Positions 1 through 12,400 of a DNA stretch of 64,000 nucleotides are shown here, piece by piece. The number at the start of each line of letters is the position of its first letter. Position 1 is the first letter of the stretch. The translations under genes and the position numbers were made by a program. The notes under the pieces are model-generated. The model searched no databases, was not told the origin of the DNA, and saw only the letters and a list, made by a program, of their open reading frames with translations. This DNA comes from Cyanoderma ruficeps (lineage: Eukaryota; Chordata; Aves; Passeriformes; Timaliidae). The stretch spans positions 21,262,696 through 21,326,695 of the forward strand of contig VZDJ01007753.1 of assembly GCA_008694505.1 (NCBI GenBank). The letters are read 5' to 3'.

Positions 1-346
1 CCTTCTAAGCTAACATGAAATCTGGTATCAGTTGCTCTCATGTTATCCTGCCTGGCCAGCTAGACAATCAACTCGTTACTTGACTGGTCACATCTTTGAC
101 TGCTGATTATATTGGAGAGAAAAAGTAGAACTCTATTCTCTTGAGACAGAGTTTATAGAACATTCTTGCAGGAGTGCTGTGATTTGACATCAGAACAAAA
201 ATAAAATACTGAAAATAAAAAAATATTTACTGGGTACATATATGTCCTGTATCTAGGTTGGAACCCTTGTTACATTTCACAGGAAAAAGAATTGAAGTTT
301 TAATTTATGTTTTCCAGTGTCTAATTTGTGTTTGTATTCTATACAG
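1..346 (+). other. FMN1: 3' end of an FMN1 intron
   Basis: Noncoding sequence leading to the acceptor TATACAG just before the first exon of the window. A T-rich stretch sits upstream of that acceptor. No gene, repeat or RNA was recognised here. The donor exon lies outside the window. Confidence 0.8.
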
Positions 347-408
347 CTATATTGTGTGTTGATGACTCCGTAGTAGATCTGGAGACACTGGAAGCCCTAT
401 ATGAAAAT
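347..408 (+). CDS. FMN1: FMN1 exon a, FH2 domain (window residues 1-21)
   Basis: This 62-bp exon starts with the last two bases of a split alanine codon and reads [20 protein letters not shown] before the donor [22 protein letters not shown] is a very conserved stretch of the FMN1/FMN2 FH2 domain, in the all-helical knob/linker half. On its own it cannot separate FMN1 from FMN2; the exons that follow do. A CR1 element begins only about 50 bp after its donor site. Confidence 0.93.
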
Positions 409-3400
409 GTAAGTAAAGGTGGGGTAAAAATATGGTTAATCACCAAAGTATTTCAGACACAGACTTCAGGCTGCTCAGGGAACTAGTGAGTAAAGGCCCC
501 TGAGAAAATGCTTACGAAGGTTCTGGGGCTATCAGTGCAGATTATTTTTCAAACAACACCTCGTGAAGGGCACAGGAGCAGGCAATTCCTAAATGTAAGA
601 ATTCCAGCAGACGAAGAAGAAGGTTGGCTTGGCTGAGCTGGGATCTTCTTTTGGAGCCAAGGCATAAAAAATGGTGTATGCCCAGTGGAAGCAAGGTCAG
701 CTGATGCGGGAGGAATAGAGAGGTGCTGCTTGCCACTCTAGAGAGAAAATTTGTGCTGATTGTGCAAAGCTCAGTTGGAGTTGAAGCTGGACAGAACTGT
801 GGGGGACAATAAAAATAGGGTTTTTTAAATATGTTAATGGCAAAAGGCAGTATAAAAATAACATCGGCTCGTTGTAGGATGAGGATGGCCACTTCACAAA
901 CAGGGACATAGACAGAGACCAAGAGAAGTCTAATGCATTCTTTGCCTCTGTCATCAACACCGATGATGGGCTGAAGGGCTCCCAGTGCCCTGAGCTGGAT
1001 GACCATGACTGGGAGATTGATCAACTCCCAGTCAACTCTGAACTTGTGGGGGATGTGCTGCTCCAGCTGGATCCCTTTATGTCTGTGGGGCCTGATGGAA
1101 TTCATCCAAGAATATTCAAAGAGCTAGGTGATGTCATTATGAGGCATTTCTTGATGATTTTGGAATGCTCTTGGGAATCTAGAGAGGTCCCAGTCAACTG
1201 GAAGTGTTTGGACAATGCTCTCAGGGACATGGTGTGATTCTTGGGGCGTCCTGTGCAGGGCCAGGAGTTGTACTCAACGATCCTGATGGGTTCCTTTCAA
1301 ATCAACATATTTGGTTATTCTATGACCAAAGGAAGCCAGCTGATGTAATCTTGTTGGATTTCAGTAAAGATGTTGGTGCTGTCTCTCACAGTATCCTGTT
1401 GGATAAAATGTCCTGTTGGACAAAATGTTGGATAAACACATCCTGTGATGAGTGAGCGACTGGTTCATGGGTCAGGCATAAAGGGTTGTAGTGGATGGGG
1501 TGACACCAGACTCCTGACCTGTCACTAGTGGGGTTCTGCAGGGCTCTATCCTAGGCCCTGTGCTCTTCAACAACTTCATTTACAACTTGGACACAGGACT
1601 GGAATATGTATTAAGTTCAGTGCTGATCCTAAATTGGGAGGAGCCATTGACTCCCTTGAAGGCAGAGAGGCCTTGACAAATCAGAAGCTTGTGCAATCCC
1701 TAGCCACCTGAAGTTTAAAAAAGACAAGTGACAGACTTTGCACCTGGGATGGAGCAACTCTGGGGAATGAAACATTGGAGAAAAACTGTTGAAAGGGACC
1801 TGGGGGTCCTGGTCTGTGGCTAGCTGAACATGAGTCAGCAGTGCCCTGGCGACTAGGAGGGCCGAGCCTGTCCTGGGGTTCATCATGGCCAACCAGGCAA
1901 GGGAGGGGATTGTCCTCTCTGCTCTGCTCTGGGGCAGCTTCACCTCAAGTGCTGGGGGCACTTCAGAGAGCCACAGTATGAAAAGGATATAAAGTGTTAG
2001 AGAGCATCCAAAGGTGGGCTATGAAGATGGTGAAGGACCTTGAGGGGAAGACATACAAGGAGCAGCTGAGGTCACTTGGCCTGTCAGCCTGGAGGAGGCT
2101 GAGGGAAGACCTCATAGCTGCCCGCAGCTTCACAAGGGGAAGAGGGGAAGATCTTCTCTTTGTGGTGGCAGTGATAGGACCTGAGGGAATGGCCTGAAGT
2201 CATGTCAGGGGACATTTAGGTTAGGTGTTAGGGAAGGGTTCTTCACCCAGAGGGTGTTTGGGAACTGGAACAGGCTCCCTGGAGAAGTGGTCACAGAATC
2301 AGGCTGACAAGAGTTCAAGAAGTATTTTGACAATATACTTGGGCACATAGTGTGACTCTGGGGGATGTCCTGCGTAGTAAATGGCGTATAAGGCACTGAT
2401 GGAATTTAAGCATTGCTCTTTTGCATAGTCTAAATATTTCTCAGTGAAAAAAGCATAATTGCTGCTTGCAGGCAAAGAGGTAAAGTATTAATTTATAAAA
2501 TTTTTATTAATTAGTGACTAATTAGTTTATATCGATTCACTCAGAGAGCACAAAAGGATGAACTGGAGAAAATCAAGCAATATTATCAGAATTCAAAAGA
2601 GGAGGAACTGAAGCTTCTGGATAAACCAGAACAGTAAGAGTATTTTTTTTAATAGTTTGTCATTATATAATGTAGTTCTTTGATTATATGTTGAAAGCAC
2701 TTTTGATACATAATTCTTGGTAATTATGAGCTTTTCTAAAATTATAAACCTTGTGTATTTCAAGGCATGATGAAAAAATTTGCCCTTATCACAAAACCTT
2801 TTCAGACGTGGCAGAGTTTACTACATCAACTTCGACCCCCAGAACTGATAAAATACATGGCCTTAAATCAATAAGAATTTTTTTTCCTATTCTCACATTT
2901 CTAAATGACTTATCCTTCCCTTAGAGCATTTAATTAATTAATTTAATTAATTAATATTAAACATATCAGGGTCAGACTGATTTTGGTTGTTAATTATTTG
3001 AAAGAGCTGCATGAACAGAGGGTATGTGTTGATCCTATGGCCAAAGACACCTTGTACACTCTGGTCAAGTTCCCTGAAGACTGATGTCACAGTTCCTCTC
3101 CTGTAACTGTTGTGGCTAGTGACAACTGTTAGGATGAAAAACTTAAATGTTGCTCCTTCTGTGGCAATACACCTTAGACTGATGTGAAAGAGTCCTCAAG
3201 AATTTATGAACAGAACTGTAATCCTGAATTTTATTTTTGTGTATACATTTGATTTCTGATGTTGGCCTACCAGTGTTTTTTGTCTTCTGCTACTTCACTG
3301 CTTTTTTCTTTTGTACTCTTACCTTCTTTGATTCTTCCTTCCCAGAGGCCTCTCTGTCATCATGTTTCCATTTCCATCTTGTTTGTTTTTGTCTTTTCTG

Positions 3401-6400
3401 CTGTCTCTGGTGTAAGAAAGGGTAGGGGGAGGAAGAACTGAAATAGAGATAGTATATGATTGGTTAATATCAGAATTACTGTATTTTTGTACCTTTTTTT
3501 CCCATTAAAATATTAATGATGAGGAGCAGATTTTTTTTTCTTTTTCTCCTTGCTTGAGGCAGCTGAATACTCATTTGTGACTGAATGCTAAGGAATAGGC
3601 TAATATTAGGTGATGAGGCTTTTATCTTACTCTTGATGAAGAGAGGCTATTGTTCTTTAGTAAGTCTTAAGAAGAAAAATATCTATAAAGCTTATATACT
3701 AGCTTGCTTTTGTATCCCATATCCATGGCTTTCATTGCCTTGGCTTAGGGCATAAGGATATATTGTGTGGCTAGCTGATGTTTTCCAGAGCTTGAATCTT
3801 TGGCAGTCTGTTTGCTGTATGTCCAAGTCAAATAAATACGAATGCATTTTGTCTCCTGGAGAATATGAATCTTGTAGAGCTCTAGGGTTATCGTAGGTTG
3901 TCTTTTTTGTGACTTACAGTGGAGAGAGGTTAATCTTAATTAAATACAAAGCTGGATTTATACTATCATTGTTCCATAATTAAGAACTGTAAATTAAGCA
4001 GTTGTGCCTGGTGGTTCGGAGTGAAGCAGTAGTATCAAAGACAAAAGCTATTTTTTTATCAATTATTCCTCAGTGCTCTTTCTACAAGTCTTAGTGTATC
4101 CCATCTTTACCCTATAATTAAATTACATAGGTTAAGAAAACTAGCTTTTTAAAAGGTAGCTTAAGGGGAAAACAATTTGCTTTATGCACTTCTGTAAATT
4201 TTGTTGGACGTTCAAAATAATGTGTTTTCTGAAAACTCAGTAGATCATGTGCCTCTGGCTTTGTTGTCTCAGTCAGCCTCTATGTCAACTGAACTGGAGA
4301 ATTGTTGGAGCTGTGCTTTACTTATTAGTTCCATAAAAGGTTAAATATAGAAAAGTGCTAAATTTGTATGTGTAATTAAAAATATTTGCTGTTGGGCATA
4401 AGCCTCATATATTGTCTTTAATGAGGATCAAAACAAAAGTGTAAATGAAATAATTTATCAAATGGCTGCACATACTAACAGTAGTCATTCATGTAGTGAA
4501 ACCTTAGATTTGAGTTCACTGAAGTCTAAAGGAGACCTTTACGTACTTGGATTACCAGACAAATAAAAAACTTTAGTGGCATCACTGATCTTCTGTACAC
4601 ATGGTTTTTATTCGTCTTGCTTGTATGTCAACTTTGGCACAAACTCTTAAGTATGACAGCAACATAACAGTACCATGCTAAATTATATTTCATGTTAATA
4701 GCTGTTAAAATGCTAATATTACTTGCCACATTAAAGATTTATATGCAAAATTGGCCATCGTTTGGGGCTTTGCTAGCAGGATGCAGATGCTATAGCTAGT
4801 TTCCAAGAGACTCCATTTAGCTGTAGTATATTTTCTATATAGGGCTCTCAACTGAGAAATAAGTACTAATAAAGGAAATAGTAACAAAATATGGTACTGT
4901 TTGGAATGTAGCTTGATTCAGGAAATAGGGAGCAATTTATAATCACTGTCCTAGTAATGCTAATTGCTTCTCTTTGAAGACAACTCTGGTTGGACTTCAG
5001 TTTGAATTCTGCTGTCATACTTAGAAGCTTGCAGGATTAGACATCTTTTTCCCAAAAAATTGTTTCTAAATTTTATATTCTTCAAATGTGGATAAATGTG
5101 ATCTGAAAATTAGTTTAGCTTCTTAGAATCAGCCTTCCATGTCCATCTTCTGCAAGAATGCTCTCTTACACTAACACCATAACAACATGCCTGGCTTGAA
5201 AGTTCACTCAAGTCCTTAACTGCAAGATTCTGGTAGGCTAAAGGAGTTTTCAAGGAAATGCATTTTTTAGTTACGGTTTCTGAAAGAGAGGAGTACCACG
5301 TACCACATATAAACACATATTTTCTGTGTTCATTTCAGGTCACCAGAATTGTAGTAGTGAAAAACCCATCCAAAAGCTATGTCACAGCCACATTGTCATT
5401 GTTTTAAGTCAAAATTGTACTTTTCTTGGAGTAAAATTGAAATGTTTCTTTTTCTTCTTAAGTCTTATCCATCTGAATTGGTCGTTTATCTGTGACAGCC
5501 ATAGTTTCATGGTATGACTTTTTGTTTAGCAGCTACATTTGTAGTCACTAGGATTCTTTTTTGTGACAAATTTCAGTTATAAGCGTTCTGTCTGGATATT
5601 TACTTTGGATACTCTGAATTCCAGAATCTGGAGACATCTTCTTTTTATGCTGATGCTCTTTTAACTCTCAGTGCAATGACATTGTATTCGATAGTGGGAA
5701 ATAGTTCTCTTTCCACAGGAAGGCAAGAATATGTGTCATTTGACTTTTTAAATTTGAACTTTTTAATTGTATGTATGTTAGAACTTTAATGAAGCAGTTT
5801 GTTTTTTCTTTCCTTTGTTTCTCTCACACACAGTGCAAAATACCCTCTTTTTTTTTCCTGGCAATACCATTCATTCCCAATAGGAAGCATTTTTATTAAT
5901 ACCAGCTTGGCATTTCTTTTTTCCCACTTCTTAAGTCCAAGAGCCAAGCTGGGCCTCCCTGATCCTTCTCTCACAGTAGGTTTTTTTCATCAGGCAAGAA
6001 AGAAAAAGAAACAAAAAAATCACATTCCAATTAAAACATAGTATTTCACACCAGCCACAGGTGAATTCTGCTGATTTCTTAAACAGTCACTATGTACTCA
6101 GCAAAGCCTAGCATGCATGAGAAATATATAAAGCAGATTTAAACATACTGATATTATTTATTGTAAAAAATAAATAATTTGGAAAAATGGGGTGTATTGG
6201 CTTAAATGATTAAAATAAAGTTAAGAAGCATTCAAGCTAATAAATTTGAATACTGAATTTCCCAAAATTCAGTGTGGTAGAAAAAATCTCTGGCATTGCA
6301 TTAAGGGGAATCCAAGGATATCTGTAGGCAGGAGATTAGAAGAATGATGCTAAAGTGATATTGGAGCAAAAGACAAGTTTGCTTCTGGATTTCAAGAAAG

Positions 6401-9400
6401 CTTGTGTATCTCTGAAATCCTGAATTCAAAACCCAAGAGCAGATTATTGTTATTACATATTGTTATTATAAGAAATGCTAAAGCTTCTTGCATTATTAGC
6501 CAAGCTCTTGTAATTTGATGCAAAGGGGGAATTACCCATGCCTTTGGGATGCTTTCATATTGTGAGGTCTGAATTACAGTTGTTGAATGTGCCTCTGTTT
6601 ATTTTTATTTACCAAAGAGTTAAAAGACAAAAAGCTACAATAGAGTCATGAGGAATATGTACCTGTGAGGACAGATATAGAGCAGGTGAAGACTTAGTTA
6701 CTTTGCTGAACAGTGACTGAAGGCAGTCATGCTCTGCAAGTATTTTAGAGCTAAACACACAGCTAGGTGTACTCCCATAAAACATGCTGCTAAATGATTG
6801 AAAGTGTGGTACAAATTTGAAAAAGAATATTGGTGCTGAGAATCAGAAGAAAGCTTTCAGACATTTTATATTATGAAATAAATTTGTGGGAATGTATTGT
6901 GTTCTGTATTTCTGAGCACATTTTTAGGAGAAACAAAACTGCATAAGTTAGTACGTAGGTAGTGCTATGTTGATTTTCCTTTTTTTTTTCCAGTGAATGA
7001 TTTTGGTTTGAGAGTCTTCTGTTTATTACTGTGCAACTATGATACTTAATGGACTGATGTGATAATGATTAATGTCTTGCCTTTTTCTTGATATTAATAG
7101 GATTTTTAATGCATTCTTAGCATAAGGAATATGGCAATTATAAATTCTGTCAGATTTGATTCAAATAGGAAAGAGTGCATATATATTTCATGACACTGCA
7201 GGCTTTGGTCCATTCTGTACCCCACAGGGAAGAATTATAAAGATTCATTAATAGTCCTTTTTTCCCCACAGATTTCTCTATGAGTTGTCTCAAATCCCCA
7301 ACTTTGCAGAACGAGCTCAGTGTATTATCTTCCGGTCGGTTTTCTCTGAGGGGATAACGTCAGTGCACCGGAAAGTAGATATCGTGACTCGTGTTTCCAA
7401 GGTAAGTCCTAATGAAAGCTAAATTAAAACTTAAATATATTTTAGAGTATTTATGCTTCTTTTTTACCATAAGTGAGGAACCTTAATCCTGCTTACTGGC
7501 TTTTTAGGAAATAAAAGTGTAGTAAATTTTTAGCTGCTGTAAAGAGCAAAAGGAAGAGGGAAGCAGGGAAGTGAATTGAGTGTGATGTCCTATGGAGTAC
7601 ATAGAAATTTATTTATATTAAAATGTTAGATTTTTATTACTTTGCCTATTAAGTAGTGTAATAGATAATCTTCATAAACTAAAAATTAAATATAAGACAA
7701 GCTTAGTACAGGGCCTTGCAGACTGCCTTTTATTTGCATATTGCTGTTGATGCCAGCAGATGCTTGTCATGTTCATTAGCTTATCACTTTCCCATGGCAC
7801 CTATTAATTTCTGTAACTCTAATACAGCAGAATTTTTAGTAAGAGACAAAGCTCTACCTAATATTTCCATACTACGAAAGACTCGGGACAAGATTTTTAA
7901 ATTATAACAAATAAATTATGAAAAGTAGGACAAGGTGAAAATTAGGAGAGAAATTAAATAGCGACCTAAAGGTCTAACATGCTAACCAGAAAAGTGGGTT
8001 TTTGGGTTTTTTTCTAATTTGAAGATTAGTTTTTAATCAGCTTTGCTTTCACAGAGTATCCATCCTCTATCCATTTGGATTTCTTTGCAATAGAAGTAGT
8101 TGCTTGTTTTTTCATTTCCAAAGGAGGCATAAATAAAAAAATCAGTGTTGTATGAGATAGGGAAAGCCATATTGCCTTCAGTTCACTTCTGAGGAGTTCA
8201 CACTGAAACTGATTTATCCAGTGTATAACGCTACATAGTTAAGAATTATGCCTGTGGCCTCAGATTGTCAACTGACAGATGTCTTTATATGTAACTGAAA
8301 ATAATTTACTAGTTCTACAGTATGTTTCCAGAATTGTTTTCTGTTCTGAGTCATGTAATTAGTTAGTCCTTAGCCCTCTTATATCTGGATTGAGTATGGA
8401 TCCAGGAATGTGAATTTTCAGACCTGTGAGAACCAGACTGATGTCAGGCTGAGTCTAACCTGGTGGCAGCAAAAATAGCACATCTCCATTTGACTGTGCA
8501 TTGTGCAAACTCATGATAAACCACCTCCACATCTGTAAGACCATGGAAGTCTTCTGAGAATGTTTAGAAATCTTCCATTTATCTTTTTGTTATTGACGTA
8601 GTATTTGATGCCATATAATTTGCTTCATATGGATTACATTAAACATGGTATCTTAGGGACATATAGTCTAAAAAAAGTTTCTCTTGAAGTTTTGATTATT
8701 GTACCAGCTTCATCTTTCCTTACCTACCAAGGTAAAACCAGACAAGAAAAACCTTTAGCAAAAATAAAATTAATATTTTGTATTAGCAATTAGAATTTTT
8801 GTGTCAACCAGATTTACAGACCAGTATCCATTTTCCAGGCTTTGCTGAGCATGAAAAGTGTAAAGGAAATTTTGGGTTTGATTCTGGCTTTTGGAAATTA
8901 TATGAACGGAGGAAATAGGACCCGAGGTCAAGCTGATGGGTTTGGTTTGGAAATACTCCCCAAACTAAAGGATGTCAAAAGCAGAGTAAGTACTAACGTG
9001 TGGTTAAAGACAATTTTTCTGAAGAGATGTTTTTGTTGTTCCTTCATCTGTCAGAAGTTAATGTTTTATTTCTTACTTGACAAAGCAAGGTGCTTTGCGC
9101 AGTTTTAATTCTTTTTTCTCCTAGCTTTTCACCTCCTTCTCCTGCACATTTCTGTTTCCTTAATACCTAATTTCTCGTTTTGTAAGAACTTCTGTGTGTC
9201 TCTTTTTTTAGCAGGGACTTAGTTACAGTAGGGTAGAGAGAAGTGAGAGAGCACAGACTGCTCAAGTCTTCTCCAGTAAATGTCCCCATTCTTTTTTCAT
9301 GTTCTTATATGATGGTCGCTCTGTGTGAATAAAAACTCTTTAAAAATCAGGTTTAAAAACAAAATATCAGTAATTGTTCATTGTATTGTATACACTAACA

Positions 9401-12400
9401 AATTATGTATAAGAGATCAAAGAGATGTCACACCCAACAAGATACTTTCAGTCTTTTTTAAAATTGTCAGTTAAATGGATATAGGACACGAAGTTTGAGT
9501 GGCATGCACGAGAAAATACTCATAGATGGCAGTAAATTATTTTGTCAAAAATTGAGAAGCACTAGCTGGTTTTTGATTAGTCATGCTAGGATCAAAGTCA
9601 GGCTCTAAGACTAGACACCTTCTGAGATGAGATTACTTTGTTTCTTGTTTCAGTAGGGCAGATGAGGAGGTGTTAGGTAGTGTAAGCAATGGAAACCCTG
9701 CTCAAGGGCGTTCTTTGCCAAAACATACCTAGACACCACATGGATACGGGAAGCAGCAAAGAATAGGAGATAGTTTTCAGCTGATGTTGGTATAGACTTG
9801 GGAGTGTGAATAAAATAAATAATTCATGTTCTTCTACTTTTCTTATGTGAAGTGCTTTCTTGACTACAAAAGATGCAGATTTAAAGCTTTTGTTCCCCAT
9901 TATGCTTCATGTACACAGGAATGCACTTGTGAGAGAAGGCACTATCAGCAAAACAGTGTTTCTATGGAGCATTTTGTTTTACTTGTGTATAGCATCGTTA
10001 ACCAAGTGCAGAAACACATTTAATGAATTGTTCGGTGAGCACCTGTTTTAATGAAAGCTTTTTCCAAAAGATTTATGTCCTTTGTCTCTTAAAGACATTG
10101 AGGTGCTGGAGCATGTCCAAAGATCAACAAAACTGATAAAAGAGTCTGGAGCACAAGTCTTACAAGGAGCAGCTAAGGAAGCTGGGGTAGTTTAGCACCG
10201 AGAAAAGGATGGTCCTTACAACTCTCTACAACTCCCTGAAAGGAGGCTGTAACCAGGTGGGGGTTGGTGTCTTCTCCCAAGTAACAAACAATAGGATGAG
10301 AGGAAGCAGCCTCAAGTTCTTTCAAGGGAAGTTTAGCTTGGATATTGGGAAAAATTTCTTCACTGAAAGGGTTGTAAGGCATTGGAGCAGGCTGCCCAGA
10401 GAGGTGGTGGAATCAACGACCCTGGAGGTGGCACTTTGGAATATAGTTTAATGATGGGCATGGCAGTGCTGGATTTTCAGTTGGGCTCAATGATCTTAAA
10501 GGTATTTTCCAGCTGAAATGATTCTGTGATTCTAATTCTTACTTTCATCTTCACTGTGATGGTTCAGCTGTTCCATATAACCACTTTTTTCCCAGTCCTG
10601 CTGCATGGACAAGACACAGTACAAACAGCAGCTTAACTAGAACCAGGCCAAGTTTCCCATTACTCAGGCGTTTGTTGGCTGGCTAGCCGTCTTGAAGAAA
10701 AATGTAAAACTCAGCGTTGCCTGATTTTTCTCAGTAGAACTACTAGGTTTAGTGTCACTCTTTTATCTATCTATAAACTCATAGAATATAACAATCTCTG
10801 GGACTTTCCAAAGCGGCTGAATTTAGCAAGCATATTCCAAAATTATGTGTTATGAAAAGGAGTAACTGATATAAAATATAACTGTGTAAGGCTTGTTCCT
10901 TAGCAAGACAAGCTAAAAAATAATGTTATTTACAGTTTCCTGGTAGCCAGAATAAATATGTTATTAGTTTAGACTAGTCTTCAAAATGCATAAAACCTCA
11001 AAGGGTCATTTGCTACAGGCAGACATGAAACCTCGGAGAAAATTGATGGTCTGTAATTGCAAAGGAGAAGAATGCAGGGTCTTGTACATTTGAACATTAA
11101 GGTATTCTTCCATTGTCCCATTACTCTCTTCTCGTGAATTGCCAGGAAATACGTCTTAACTGAGCTGAATTCCATGAGCTAAGGTAAAGAGCCAATGCTA
11201 AATACCTCTTATTTCACATAAAAGTCATTTATTGTCATATGAGCTTAGAAAGTTGCTTTTTATAGAGATTTTTTGACCCTCCAGTAATGGCTTCTAAAAC
11301 TCTTAAACATGCAGGGTGGCTTTTTCTGCATGACAGCAGTGACTTACTTAGTTAAGAATTTTGCTGGTGTATGATACTAATAAAACATAATGCGCTGCAG
11401 ACTCTCATATAGACAAGGCAGCTCTGTACAGGAAGTCAGACATCGTTCACATACAAATGTTTGTTCTGATACCTGTCAATATAAAATATGAAAACACATC
11501 CAAAAAACTTCAAAGGCATTCCAGATATAATTCCCTGTATCATGGTTCTTTTATATTGCTGAATGTAATATATAACTTTTCCTTAGTTTGTCTGGCCCAT
11601 GCTGACCCAATGACAAATAACAAAATAAAATACTGTTTACAGTTGCGTGCAGGAGCATGGAAATGGTGATTCCATAAAGTGAGAATTAAAATTCGTATTT
11701 ATATGGTAACAGGGCATGAAATATACTTCTTAATTGAATTCTATCTGAGTTCATGTTTAGAATAAAATATGTAAAGTATCTATGCCTTTTTGGATCTTCT
11801 TATAGATGATGGAGACTATAGGAATCAAGAAATTCTGATCACGTTACTGTATCTGAGCTGACTGTAATATTTAGTTGATATTATGCTTAAGAGTAGTATT
11901 ATTGACTAATATTGTTATTTGAGTTAATGTTATTATTCTTTAATGCCTTCTATTATTACATAAAATGTGGAGACAGCTTCTCCCATGTATTCTTCTCTGC
12001 ATGTATTTTTGCCTGGCATTTAAAGCCAAAGTAAACTCTGGATGTAGGAGTGTTACGTTGAAGTTGATGTTGTAAAAGATCAATTTTTTTTGGTCAGTAA
12101 TGCTAGGCTAATATTATGAATCCTATTTTTCACAGCAATATAAAATAATAATTCATTTAATTTTAAATAGAGTACATTTTAACACATTGAATCAGTGTTA
12201 ATCACACATCTTTAATTTCTCCTAGGATAATGGCATTAATCTTGTGGATTATGTCGTCATATATTACCTACGCCATTGTGATAAGGTAAAGGACTTGCTC
12301 TATCAGTCTCTCCAAAGCTGGGTTTCTTAAAGAGATGGCAAAAGGGTTTGTAACAGCTTTATAAAAATCTGAACATAGTACCTCTGATGGGAAAATAAAA

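Larger units (their letters stand above)
409..2544 (+). other. FMN1: FMN1 intron filled by CR1
   Basis: About 2.1 kb between exons a and b. Nearly all of it, roughly 460-2402, is CR1 LINE sequence in the same orientation as the gene. Only about 50 bp at the donor side and 140 bp at the acceptor side look unique. Confidence 0.88.

Noticed and set aside
542..1105. 187-codon minus-strand ORF
   Set aside because: It is antisense to the CR1 ORF2 fragment, which reads clearly on the plus strand; no known protein wording on the minus strand.
2761..2874. Small ORF beginning ATGATGAAAAAATTT after exon b, considered as an alternative exon
   Set aside because: About 35 codons with no match to formin sequence and no clear acceptor-donor pair fitting the phase.
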